From: Chloroflexota bacterium
GTDB lineage: Bacteria > Chloroflexota > Dehalococcoidia > Lucifugimonadales > Lucifugimonadaceae
Direction: 5' to 3'
Assembly (NCBI GenBank): GCA_018650185.1
Contig: JABIGL010000146.1
Span: 1 to 32,003, forward strand
DNA: 32,003 bases
In this document: piece after piece, positions 1-8,032 of the stretch
Layout of the letters: the number at the start of each line of letters is the position of its first letter
Numbering within the stretch: position 1 is the first letter of the stretch
Notes under the pieces: generated by a model
The model's database searches: none
The model's input: the letters and a program-made list of their open reading frames with translations, nothing else
Told to the model about the DNA's origin: nothing
Position numbers and translations under genes: made by a program

Positions 1-20
1 ACGAAAGGAGGCACGGAGCG

Positions 21-1313
21 TTGGCAGACGTAAGACCCTTCCGTGGAGTTCGATACAACACCCGGTCAGCGGGCGATCTTTCTACGCTCCTGTGTCCGCC
101 TTTTGACGTTATTTCTGAGGCGGAACGAGAACGGCTTTACGCCGGATCTCCGTTCAACGTCATCAGACTTGAGTGGGGCAGGGACGAGCCGGGCGACACG
201 CCGGGTAACGACTGGTATGCACGTGCAGCAAAGCTACAGGCAGAGTGGCTGGCCTCCGGTGTCCTGGAGGAAGATGACAGCGCTTCGTTCTACGTGATCG
301 AAGAAACCTTCTCTTTCGCCAGTAACGATTTCGTCCGCAAGGGATTGATTTCGGCGGTGCGGCTTGAGGAGTTCGACAAAGGCGTCGTCCTCCCTCATGA
401 GTTCACTCGACCCGGGCCTAAGGTAGACCGGCTGGAGTTGATGCGATCCGCAAAGGCCAACTACAGCCCGCTTATGGTGCTCTACCGTGACTCAAATTCC
501 GCCGTCGCAAGCGTTATGCAGCGTGCGATGGCTGGGGATGCCATTGCAGATGCCGCACCGGAAGGTCTTCCCTCCATGCGGCTCTGGCGGATCACAGACG
601 CCGCAGATATCGAGAACGTGACATCGGCACTCGCCGACACACAGCTATACCTCGCAGACGGCCACCACCGTTACGAGACGGCCATCACTTACCGGGACGA
701 GGTGCGTGAAACACGCACCGTTGGCACAGACGATGCTGTGAATTTCCGGTTGATGACTCTCATCTCGGTGGACGACCCGGGTCTGCTGCTGCTGGGCTAT
801 CACCGGCAGTTGGAGGACGCGTCGGACGATGAGCTGGCACGGTTCCGGGAGTACGTTACTGGAGCGTTCGATCTAGAAGACAAAGGTCCGATAGACCCGT
901 CATCGGCTGCTGCATTTGAACAGTCATTGAACGACGTGCCACAGGACAAGGTCGCGATCGGGTTTGCGGGTGTCGAACCGGGGAGACTCCAGATCGGCGT
1001 GATGCGAAATCCCGCTGCGGCAACAGATGAGCTAGCAGCTTCGGATTACACGCGCCTCCACGACGAGGTCGTACGGTCCACGTTCAGCCTGGAACGCGAG
1101 CAGGTCGTTGTGGCCTTCGAACACAACGCCGCGGCGGTCTTGCGAAGTGTTTCGGGCGGTGCTGCACAGGTCGGGTTCGTCATGCGTGCGGTGCCAATAG
1201 AGCCGTTCGAGAACATAGTGAAGCGTGGTCAACGATTGCCGTCCAAGTCCACGTACTTCCATCCCAAGCTGCACACCGGGGCAGTGATCCAGAACCTTGA
1301 GGGTGGCCTGTAG
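21..1313 (+). CDS. DUF1015 family protein
   Basis: Protein of 430 residues, full length for the DUF1015 family, whose biochemical role is not established. The family signature is visible: a PPFDVI block near residue 26, the HEFTRPGPKVDRL stretch around 126-138, NYSPLMVLY near 147, and the ADGHHRYE motif at 212-219, which is the most diagnostic part. The TTG start is chosen because AAAGGAGG lies 9 bases upstream (positions 4-11). There is no signal peptide or membrane segment, so it should be cytoplasmic. The gene upstream is outside the window, so operon context is unknown. Family assignment is secure; function is not inferred. Confidence 0.9.
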   Translation: MADVRPFRGVRYNTRSAGDLSTLLCPPFDVISEAERERLYAGSPFNVIRLEWGRDEPGDTPGNDWYARAAKLQAEWLASGVLEEDDSASFYVIEETFSFASNDFVRKGLISAVRLEEFDKGVVLPHEFTRPGPKVDRLELMRSAKANYSPLMVLYRDSNSAVASVMQRAMAGDAIADAAPEGLPSMRLWRITDAADIENVTSALADTQLYLADGHHRYETAITYRDEVRETRTVGTDDAVNFRLMTLISVDDPGLLLLGYHRQLEDASDDELARFREYVTGAFDLEDKGPIDPSSAAAFEQSLNDVPQDKVAIGFAGVEPGRLQIGVMRNPAAATDELAASDYTRLHDEVVRSTFSLEREQVVVAFEHNAAAVLRSVSGGAAQVGFVMRAVPIEPFENIVKRGQRLPSKSTYFHPKLHTGAVIQNLEGGL

Positions 1314-1463
1314 AGACGTTCGACCAGATGGTCACCCAAAGATCATCCATATGGGTGGATCAGGGCTGCGCGCTGACCATAGTCGGGTCGCAGAATTTAC
1401 GCAGTCCCCGGACAACGGTCACCACGATTGTGGTCTTTCTGCACTAGCCTCAATATTCGGGCC

Positions 1464-1727
1464 ATGGATGCAGCGACCAGCAACAACGAATTTCGCCCCT
1501 TCCCGAGTCCTCATTCCCTGGGACGCTTCCGGGTCACCATCGTTTTTCTGATGGTGAGTATCGGCGCGCTTCTTCTTGCCTCCATCGCAGTTGACCGAGT
1601 GGCTAAGAATATCGGCGAAGATGCGACCGTCCGCGCTGGCACACAGATCGCCGCCCTTCTGGCGCGTGGAGTAGGCACGCAACGCATCAACAGGCCTGGT
1701 GGCGTAATTTTCGGCTCGGCTTTTTAG
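1464..1727 (+). CDS. short membrane ORF, possible truncated sensor protein
   Basis: An 87-residue ORF from an ATG at 1464. It has a basic N-terminal stretch, one strong membrane segment (about residues 20-38, FLMVSIGALLLASIAVD) and a following segment resembling the start of an extracytoplasmic sensor helix (ENIG/EDATVRAGTQIAALLARG-like). This layout is typical of the first 70 residues of histidine kinases or adenylate cyclases, but the ORF then ends abruptly. Its stop overlaps by four bases the 3' end of the convergent selenoprotein gene. No Shine-Dalgarno sequence is evident. It may be a genuine small membrane protein or the stump of a larger sensor gene cut by rearrangement; I cannot decide between them. 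Confidence 0.4.
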   Translation: MDAATSNNEFRPFPSPHSLGRFRVTIVFLMVSIGALLLASIAVDRVAKNIGEDATVRAGTQIAALLARGVGTQRINRPGGVIFGSAF

Positions 1728-3130
1728 CCGCCGATCTGATCTAGCTTGTCGATGACGGTGTCGGCCGACACCTGGTGTTGATAATTATCGCCCAGCGACT
1801 GCCAGACCAGCTTTCCGTCTCTGTCGATGACGTAAACGGATGCGTCAGCCAGGTTGGTCCCGAAGTTGCCAAATCGTTCCCATTCTTTTGGCACCTCTTC
1901 GCTTACATCGTAAGCGAGCGGGAACGCGATCCCCACGGAGTCGATCGATCCGGATGCCGCTCTAAGATCCTGCGTCGTGACGGCGATAACTTCTGCGTCT
2001 CGTGCGGCGATCTCACCGTAGTTATTCTGCAACTCAACGAGTTGCCTGCGGCAGTAGGTTCACCACCAGGCACGGAAGAAGACGAATACAACGTTCTTCT
2101 CCCCCACGTGCTCGCTGAGCGAGATGGATTCGCCACGCGCAGTGGGCAGGTCGAAGTCAGGGACCGGTCCGCCCACCACGGGCGGCCCGGACACTACGGG
2201 TACGGGAACGAGACTGGGGGGAGGAGCGGGTGTGTCGTCCGTCTTTATCTCCTCAATAATCTCCAACTCTATGGTTGGAGGAGAGTCAGATGTGGTGTCG
2301 GAACCGTCACCTACGGAACTCTCTGGGGCCACTACCGCCGTGACGGCCTCAGATGTGGCTGTAGCCCGTACGGTGACTGCGTCTTCCATCCCGTCCACGT
2401 CGTTTGGACTGTCGCCGTCGTCCCCTGGCGGCAACATTGCACGGTCCATCCCGGCCAACGAAGCGAGCACTTCCAGTACCGAGTCCGTTGTTGGCCGCTC
2501 TGAGATGTTCGTGCCTATCAGAGCCGATTCAAAAGTACCGTCTGTCCTGATTATGAATGTAGCGGGTGCAGACACACCGTCACCCAGCAGGTTGAACAAA
2601 CCCCACTCGGCGGTTACGGCGTGATCGGTGTCGTAAAGCACCGGGAACTCAAGGCCGAACTCGTCACGCATCGAAACGGCGTCCTGGACATCGTCCACAC
2701 TTACGACAACAACTTCACCGCCGAGTTGTTTTATCTCTTCGTAATGGTCCTGCAGCTCAACGAGCTGGTTACGGCAGATACCTCAGAAATAGCCCCGGTA
2801 GAACACGAGCACTGTGTTGCCCTGCGCGTATGCATCAGCCAGGTTGAGGGTGCCGCCGTTCGCCCGTGGGAGCACGAGATCAGGGGCGAACACAAGTTCG
2901 TTCACAGATGTCGGATTCGGCGTGGGCGAAGTGCCAGAGGACGAGCCATCGCCGATGGTTGTAGCAGTGGGCTGTGAAGCAGGCGCGTTGGTCGCTTGTG
3001 CGGCGACATCAGTGTCTAAATCGTCGCCACTGCCGCAGGCAACTAGAAACGCTGCGCCCACGATGACCGCGATAAATGAGAACCGACGCGTCGCGTTTCG
3101 CAAGAGAACGGTACGTTTGTCCGGCCCCAT
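1724..3130 (-). CDS. tandem peroxiredoxin-like selenoprotein (two Sec), lipoprotein
   Basis: One frame of 469 codons interrupted only by TGA at 2783-2785 (residue 116) and 2060-2062 (residue 357); the stop is TAA. Order: signal peptide with lipobox LVAC (Cys32), a Ser/Thr/Pro linker, thioredoxin-fold domain 1 (about 78-226), a Pro/acidic linker (227-322), domain 2 (323-468). At the active site, where relatives read FYRG-x-x-CxxC, this protein has VFYRGYF-U-GIC and VFFRAWW-U-TYC, with resolving Cys119 and Cys360. Sequence continues homologous to AhpC/TSA-like proteins past each TGA (QLVELQ in both). Both TGAs are followed by matching hairpins. AAAGGCGG lies 6 bases before the ATG. The inferred role is an extracytoplasmic thiol/peroxide redox protein using Sec-Cys pairs. 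TGA is a normal stop elsewhere here (for example ribF), and Trp is TGG. Confidence 0.88.
2027..2062 (-). promoter_or_regulatory. putative bacterial SECIS element 2 (with Sec TGA)
   Basis: TGA at 2062-2060 is followed by 15 bases and then CAACTC-GTT-GAGTTG (2044-2030). Geometry is identical to element 1: a 6-bp stem, a GTT loop, and 21 bases from TGA to loop. The second stem pair is A-T here and G-C in element 1. Both changes are synonymous (CAA/CAG Gln and TTG/CTG Leu), so the pairing, not only the protein, seems conserved. The lower CTG/CAG helix (2054-2052 with 2029-2027) is also present. Confidence 0.78.
2746..2785 (-). promoter_or_regulatory. putative bacterial SECIS element 1 (with Sec TGA)
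   Basis: TGA at 2785-2783 is followed by 15 bases and then the perfect hairpin CAGCTC-GTT-GAGCTG (2767-2753). The apical loop begins 21 bases after the TGA and starts with G, as bacterial SECIS models require (loop about 16-37 bases downstream, a G in the first two loop positions). A lower helix is possible: CTG (2777-2775) with CAG (2752-2750), and GGT (2782-2780) with ACC (2748-2746). The element lies inside the coding region, as bacterial SECIS elements do. Confidence 0.78.
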
Positions 3131-3205
3131 CAGGAACCGCCTTTCAGCCTGATCGATACCCTAGACCGCCAACCTCGGGAGATATCCCACGTGGTGGCCT
3201 GACTA

Positions 3206-4297
3206 TTAACTACGAAGGTCGGCCAGGGTCTTCTCTACCGCATCGATGCTTTCATCGATGTGCTCCGGCAGAACCCATCCCATGTGTCCTATACGGATGA
3301 TCTGGCCGGCCAGTTTCTCCTGACCGCCGCCGAGTTCAACGTTGTAAACCTCTCGGGCGTGCGAAACGAGGGCCTTGCCGTCGATATCGGCAGGAACGCT
3401 GATGGCGGTTACCGTGTCGGACGCAATCGATTCTTCCGGGAATATCTCCAGGCCGATCCGTTTTGCGCCATCGCGCGTCTGCTGCGCCCGTGCTGCGTGC
3501 CGGATGAGGACCTCTTCGATGCCCTCGGTGACGATCGCCTGCAGGGAGTGGTCCAGCGCGTAGATCGTGGACAGCGCCGGTGTAAACGGGGGCTGGCCCA
3601 TCTGGAGGAATTTTTCGTACTGATCGATGTCGAAGTAGTACTTCGGAATGGTTGAGGTCTCGTGCGCCTTCCACGCCTGGTCGCTCATGGCGACCATTGC
3701 GATCCCCGGAGGGGCGACCCATGACTTCTGGGAAGCCGTGCCGACTACGTCCAGGCCCCAGTCGTCCATCGGAAGAGGAACACCGGCGGCGCTGCTGACG
3801 GCGTCGACCAGAACAAGAGCGTCGGACTCGTCATGAACCGCCCGTGCGATGGCTTCGATCGGGTTCATCACGCCGGTCGAACTCTCGTTGTGCGTCACAA
3901 CCACGGCGGCGCAGTCCGGCATGGATCGGATGGTCTCACGGACCTTTTCCGGGTCAGCGGCCGTACCCCACTCGAATTCGATGCGTGTGACTTCGGCCCC
4001 GTACGCCTCTGCGATGTCGCCAAATCGATTGCCAAAAGATCCGATACTGACAGAAAGTACCCGGTCTCCGGGGGACAGCGTGTTCACTACTGCCGCCTCC
4101 ATGGATCCCGTGCCGGATGCGGTTAGGAAGTATGCGCGGCCCTGCGTGCCCAGCACCTTTTTGAAGTTCGTCGTCATCCTGTCGATGATCTCTGCGAACT
4201 CAGGTCCGCGGTGGTTGATCATCTGTCGGCCGGTTATTTCAAGTACTTCTTCAGGTAGTGGGACCGGGCCGGGGATTCGCAGGTTCAAGTCGGACAT
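3206..4297 (-). CDS. class V aminotransferase (serine/alanine-glyoxylate type)
   Basis: PLP-dependent fold-type I aminotransferase of 363 residues, most like serine-glyoxylate or alanine-glyoxylate aminotransferases acting in glyoxylate and photorespiratory-type metabolism. Visible motifs: N-terminal NLRIPGPVPLP, NHRGPEF, the phosphate-binding ASGTGSMEAA near residue 61, VDAVSSAAG with the cofactor Asp (about 165), and TASQKSW with the PLP lysine (about 191). A start seven codons upstream (4318) is possible, but the chosen ATG has GGGAAG just before it and matches where relatives begin (MSDLNLRIPGP). It precedes the selenoprotein gene by 75 bases with no obvious terminator between, so co-transcription is possible. 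Substrate specificity cannot be read from sequence alone. Confidence 0.9.
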   Translation of the reverse strand: MSDLNLRIPGPVPLPEEVLEITGRQMINHRGPEFAEIIDRMTTNFKKVLGTQGRAYFLTASGTGSMEAAVVNTLSPGDRVLSVSIGSFGNRFGDIAEAYGAEVTRIEFEWGTAADPEKVRETIRSMPDCAAVVVTHNESSTGVMNPIEAIARAVHDESDALVLVDAVSSAAGVPLPMDDWGLDVVGTASQKSWVAPPGIAMVAMSDQAWKAHETSTIPKYYFDIDQYEKFLQMGQPPFTPALSTIYALDHSLQAIVTEGIEEVLIRHAARAQQTRDGAKRIGLEIFPEESIASDTVTAISVPADIDGKALVSHAREVYNVELGGGQEKLAGQIIRIGHMGWVLPEHIDESIDAVEKTLADLRS

Positions 4298-4499
4298 TTC
4301 TTCCCGTCGATTTGCCAATGAAATTGTTGCTGACGTTTGGACGCGCCACGGCGCGACATCTGTGGACTGCGTCGCGGGGTCACGCCGTAGAACAAGTTTA
4401 GCGATACTCAGGCCAGATTGGCGTGAAATAGATGTGAAGCGAATTCAGTTTGCGTCGAATCGGGTATCGGACTACGACATTGGGCCGACAACGTGACCC

Positions 4500-4518
4500 C
4501 CTCTCCCGGTGGGAGAGG
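4500..4518. repeat. CCTCTCCC palindromic repeat, copy 1
   Basis: Perfect 8-bp inverted repeat CCTCTCCC-GGT-GGGAGAGG. A sister copy with a 9-bp stem lies at 21765-21788. There is no T-run, so it looks like a dispersed REP-like element rather than a terminator. Confidence 0.65.
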
Positions 4519-4593
4519 CCCAATTGCACAAAGGGCGAGGGAGGTCAGAATTTTGGCGCAAACGAAATCGATTGCCTCTAACCGGTATCAGTA

Positions 4594-4618
4594 AAGGCTC
4601 CTCGACTACGCTCGGGAT
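4594..4618 (-). repeat. dispersed repeat related to TCATCC..GAGCG..CGA
   Basis: On the minus strand this reads TCATCCCGAGCGTAGTCGAG, matching the widespread intergenic repeat type GTCATCC-GAGCG-AG-CGA. A related, palindrome-expanded copy lies near 25391-25432. Confidence 0.4.
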
Positions 4619-4645
4619 GACCATTCAGGCAGGTCGCGAACCCCT

Positions 4646-5917
4646 CTAGACCAACCGGACCATGAAGTAATTGCGTGCGCCTCGCCGAAGAACGACCACA
4701 TCGCCATCAATAGCGTTGTCTAACGTTACCGTGCCGCGGGCATCGCTCATCCTCTGGTTGTTCAGGTAGACGCCACCACCCTCGATCAGGCGTCGAGCCT
4801 CCCCGTTGGACTTTGCCGCACCGGCCTGCGTTAGGAGCTGGGGTAAGCCGATCCCATCCCCATGCAGCGTGGTCCGTTCCACATCCTCAGACGGCACATC
4901 GGCAAATATGTCCAGCAGCTCTGATGCGCTAAAGCCGTCCATATCACCGCCGAACAGTACTTCAGTCGCCCGCTGGGCTGTCGTCACACCCGCCGACCCG
5001 TGCACCATCTCCGTCACCGTAGCTGCAAGCGCGCGCTGCGCCTCCCGTTTCTGTGGCTCGGTCACTACGGCGTCTTCGAACCGGGCTATCTCGTCAGCAT
5101 CGAGCAGCGTGAACAGCTTCATATACGAGACAACATCTGCGTCATCCACGTTGATCCAGAACTGGTAGAACCGGTACGGGGACGTCTCTTCCGGGTCCAG
5201 CGTGGGGGCACCGCCGACAGATTTTCCGAACTTCGCACCGGAAGCTGTCGTGATGAGCGGGTAGGACATTGCGTGCGCCTGGTGACCCCGAGCTCGTCGG
5301 ATTAAATCAACCCCGGCGAGGATGTTGCCCCACTGGTCGGAGCCACCCATCTGTAGATTGCAGCCGTACTCGTCGTGCAGCACAAGGTAGTCGTACGCCT
5401 GGAGCAGCATGTAGCTGAACTCCGTGTACGACACGCCCTGTTCTCGGACCATCCGGGACGCCACCGACTCCTTCGCCAGCATGTAGTTAACCGTGAAATG
5501 CTTGCCGACATCCCGCAGGAAATCGGTCATGCCAACTTTTCGCAACCAGTCGGCGTTGTTGATGATGCGTGCCGGGTTAGCGCTGGCGTCAAAATCCAGG
5601 AAGTGGGCGAGTTGAAGCTTGATGTTCTCGACGTTGCTGTCGATTTCTTCAACGCTTAGTAACTGCCGCTCATCATCTCGCCCAGATGGGTCGCCGATCA
5701 TTCCTGTACCCGCGCCTGCGATAGCGATAGGTGAGTGCCCGTGGCGCTGCATGCGCACGAGGCCCATGATCGGAACGAGGTTGCCCACGTGGAGGCTGCG
5801 CGCCGTCGGGTCAAAGCCGACGTAGACCGTCGCCTTCTCGCTTCCGAGCATGTCTTCCACGCCCGGAGTAGCGTCATGTATGGAGCCGCGCCAGCGTAAC
5901 TCTTCGATAATGTCCAT
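4646..5917 (-). CDS. tyrS: tyrosyl-tRNA synthetase
   Basis: Class I aminoacyl-tRNA synthetase of 423 residues, normal length for bacterial TyrRS; it activates tyrosine with ATP and charges tRNA-Tyr in the cytoplasm. Visible: the HIGH-equivalent HVGN at 43-46, tyrosine-binding QAYDY near 173 and QMGGSDQWGN near 189, the KMSKS-equivalent KFGKS at 229-233, and a C-terminal S4-like RNA-binding domain (about 355-420). It starts only five bases after the ribF stop, so it is co-transcribed with ribF and probably with the aromatic biosynthesis genes upstream. No T-box leader precedes it, and an internal operon position would not require one. Confidence 0.97.
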   Translation of the reverse strand: MDIIEELRWRGSIHDATPGVEDMLGSEKATVYVGFDPTARSLHVGNLVPIMGLVRMQRHGHSPIAIAGAGTGMIGDPSGRDDERQLLSVEEIDSNVENIKLQLAHFLDFDASANPARIINNADWLRKVGMTDFLRDVGKHFTVNYMLAKESVASRMVREQGVSYTEFSYMLLQAYDYLVLHDEYGCNLQMGGSDQWGNILAGVDLIRRARGHQAHAMSYPLITTASGAKFGKSVGGAPTLDPEETSPYRFYQFWINVDDADVVSYMKLFTLLDADEIARFEDAVVTEPQKREAQRALAATVTEMVHGSAGVTTAQRATEVLFGGDMDGFSASELLDIFADVPSEDVERTTLHGDGIGLPQLLTQAGAAKSNGEARRLIEGGGVYLNNQRMSDARGTVTLDNAIDGDVVVLRRGARNYFMVRLV

Positions 5918-5922
5918 AGCGC

Positions 5923-6867
5923 TCAGCGGGTTCCTGACTGCTCTCGGGAAGCGCCAAGAATCCGGCGCGTGTCCTCTACGTCTTTATTCATCTGTACGAT
6001 TAGCGCATCCACGCTGTCGAACTTCGCTTCTTCTCGTAGCCGCTCTACGAACTCCACGGTGATGCGCTGTCCGTAAAGATCACCTTCAAAGTCCAGCAGG
6101 AAGGGCTCGATGATTCGCGGCCCGTTGTCGAAAGTCGGCCGGACACCGATATTGGTGGCCGCCTGGTATCGGCCGTCGGGCGTAGTTACGAAACATGCGT
6201 ATATACCGTCCGCCGGGAGCGCTCCGTGCGGGTCCGGGGTGACGTTGGCCGTCGGAAAACCCAGGGTACGTCCTCTGCGATCACCTTCCGTGACGATGCC
6301 GGTGACGCTGAAGGTCCGTCCCAGCAACTCGGCGGCAGATGCCATGTCTCCGGCGGTGAGGGCAGCACGGATTGTCGTACTCCTCGCCACCTTTCCGTTC
6401 ACCATCGCAGGCGGCACCACCCTGAGCTCAAATTCCAGCTCATCGCTCAACGCCCGCATCCGGTCCTCGTCGCCGCCACGATCGTGTCCGACCGTTGCAC
6501 CGGGACCAAGTACAAGCCCCTTCATATCCAGCTCAGACAACAGGATGCGAACGAAATTCTCGGCGTTGACGCTTCGGATCTCGTCGTCGAAATCGATCTC
6601 GATCACGTGATCGATGCCGAGTCCTTTTATCAACCCCTTGCGCTCATCCAAACCCCCGAGATGGGGCACGGGCAGTGTCGGATCGAGAAGTTCACGTGGC
6701 GGGGATCTGAACGTAATCGCGACGCTATCTGCATTGATCTCACGTGCCAGCCCGATAGTCGCCTCAAGAAGGCGCGCATGCCCCACATGTACACCATCGA
6801 AGGTGCCGACGGTGATCACCGCCGGGCGACCGGGAGAGGCAGCATTGAGCTGGGATTGGAGACTCAT
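5923..6867 (-). CDS. ribF: bifunctional riboflavin kinase / FAD synthetase
   Basis: Protein of 314 residues, usual RibF length; it converts riboflavin to FMN and then FAD. The N-terminal nucleotidyltransferase domain shows GTFDGVHVGH (about 22-31) and the loop ARSTTIR (about 162). The C-terminal flavokinase domain shows GRTLGFPTAN (about 201-210), the NIGVRPTF block and DLYG. It lies 54 bases after aroF and 5 bases before tyrS on the same strand, suggesting one transcript. No FMN riboswitch is visible nearby. Confidence 0.97.
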   Translation of the reverse strand: MSLQSQLNAASPGRPAVITVGTFDGVHVGHARLLEATIGLAREINADSVAITFRSPPRELLDPTLPVPHLGGLDERKGLIKGLGIDHVIEIDFDDEIRSVNAENFVRILLSELDMKGLVLGPGATVGHDRGGDEDRMRALSDELEFELRVVPPAMVNGKVARSTTIRAALTAGDMASAAELLGRTFSVTGIVTEGDRRGRTLGFPTANVTPDPHGALPADGIYACFVTTPDGRYQAATNIGVRPTFDNGPRIIEPFLLDFEGDLYGQRITVEFVERLREEAKFDSVDALIVQMNKDVEDTRRILGASREQSGTR

Positions 6868-6921
6868 CGTCCTGAGACTCGATTGATTGTGGGCAAACTA
6901 CACATGTTTTGAGGGACCAGC

Positions 6922-7971
6922 TTATGCGGGAAGTGGCTGCGCACGGAGCGGTGTGCGATTGGCCACGCCAATGCCTGTAACGCTACGAACACCCTCCATC
7001 AGTTTGCCGAAATTCTCAAACGTTACCGACTGCGGACCGTCAGACATCGCGTGATCCGGGTTTGGGTGGACCTCAATCAGAAGTCCGTCAGCGCCCGCCG
7101 CTACCGCGGCAACACTCATCGGTATCACGAGGTGCCAGCGTCCCGTTCCATGACTTGGGTCTGCAACCACGGGTAGGTGGCTCAACCGGTGGATCACCGG
7201 AATTGCCGCTATATCCAGTGTGTTTCGGGTGTAAGTCTCAAAGCTCCGGATACCGCGTTCACACAGGATCACGTTCCGGTTGCCGCCCGCAAGAATGTAT
7301 TCCGCCGCGTTCAGCCAGTCGTCGTAAGAGTTGGCCATGCCGCGCTTCAACAGGACGGGGGTGTTTAACTCGCCGACGGCGTCCAGCAGCATGAAGTTCT
7401 GGGCGTTCCGCGTTCCGATCTGGAGGATGTCGGAGTATTTGGCGACAAGTTCGACATCTTTTTCAGACATCAGTTCTGTGATGACCGGCAATCCGGTTTC
7501 ATCGCTGGCGGCCCGGAGAAGCTTGAGGCCTTCCTCCTTCAACCCACGGAATGAGTATGGAGTCGTACGCGGCTTGAAAGCACCACCTCGGAGCACGGTG
7601 GCCCCGGCCGCCTTCACGGCGTTTGCGGTTGCCATCAACTGCTCTTCAGACTCGACAGAGCAGGGTCCGGCCATAACGACCGGGTCGTTGCTGCCGCCAA
7701 TTTTGACGCCCTTGACGTTGACCACAGTGTCGGTCGGTCGGAACTCTCTGCTGCCGAGCTTGTACGACCGCGTGATACGCACCACGGCCTCTACTCCAGG
7801 TAGTGCCTCAAGGCCGGAGCGAAGATCTTCATTGATGTTGTCCCCGACAACGCCGATCACGGTGCGCTCAACGCCCCGAATCAGTTCAGTGTTGTTCCCT
7901 GTTTCTGCGACGTTAGCGACCACCGACTGGATCTGCTCTTCCGTCGCCAGGCGTTCCATTGTGACGATCAT
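6922..7971 (-). CDS. aroF: DAHP synthase, type I-beta
   Basis: 3-deoxy-D-arabino-heptulosonate 7-phosphate synthase, 349 residues, first step of the shikimate pathway (phosphoenolpyruvate plus erythrose 4-phosphate). It is of the I-beta class found in Bacillus and Thermotoga. An N-terminal ferredoxin-like/ACT-type regulatory domain (about 1-70) precedes the barrel, with AGPCSVES near 101-108, [14 protein letters not shown] near 128-141, the metal/substrate blocks LLKRGMANS and DPSHGTGR, and [13 protein letters not shown] near the C-terminus. The N-terminal domain is a likely site of feedback control by an aromatic amino acid. A second DAHP synthase of another class lies immediately upstream (aroG). 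Confidence 0.95.
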   Translation of the reverse strand: MIVTMERLATEEQIQSVVANVAETGNNTELIRGVERTVIGVVGDNINEDLRSGLEALPGVEAVVRITRSYKLGSREFRPTDTVVNVKGVKIGGSNDPVVMAGPCSVESEEQLMATANAVKAAGATVLRGGAFKPRTTPYSFRGLKEEGLKLLRAASDETGLPVITELMSEKDVELVAKYSDILQIGTRNAQNFMLLDAVGELNTPVLLKRGMANSYDDWLNAAEYILAGGNRNVILCERGIRSFETYTRNTLDIAAIPVIHRLSHLPVVADPSHGTGRWHLVIPMSVAAVAAGADGLLIEVHPNPDHAMSDGPQSVTFENFGKLMEGVRSVTGIGVANRTPLRAQPLPA

Positions 7972-8032
7972 CGAACTTTATCTTTCTGGCGGCACGCCAC
8001 CGCCAATTCCGATGTTCTGGTTTAGATGGCGA

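Larger units (their letters stand above)
4298..4645. other. intergenic region with small palindromes and repeats
   Basis: No gene is supported here. It holds a short inverted repeat CGCGCC-AC-GGCGCG (4342-4355), the CCTCTCCC palindrome at 4500-4518, and a degenerate dispersed repeat near 4594-4618. No convincing promoter for the aminotransferase gene and no intrinsic terminator for tyrS could be identified. Confidence 0.6.

Noticed and set aside
2060-2698. A stand-alone 212-residue gene ending at TGA
   Set aside because: It begins and ends in the middle of redoxin domains, lies in the same frame as its neighbours, and makes sense only as the centre of the selenoprotein.
1724-3130. Pseudogene with two nonsense mutations, or TGA read as Trp
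   Set aside because: Both TGAs sit at the active-site Cys position with matching hairpins, the rest of the frame is intact, Trp is encoded by TGG throughout, and TGA ends other genes.
3000-3130. Twin-arginine export signal (TRRFSF) in the selenoprotein
   Set aside because: Only the RR pair fits; the residues around it do not match the Tat consensus, while a lipobox is clear, so ordinary lipoprotein export is the simpler reading.
3849-4496. 215-residue plus-strand ORF
   Set aside because: Opposite the aminotransferase gene; extends into the intergenic space without a ribosome site or recognisable domain.
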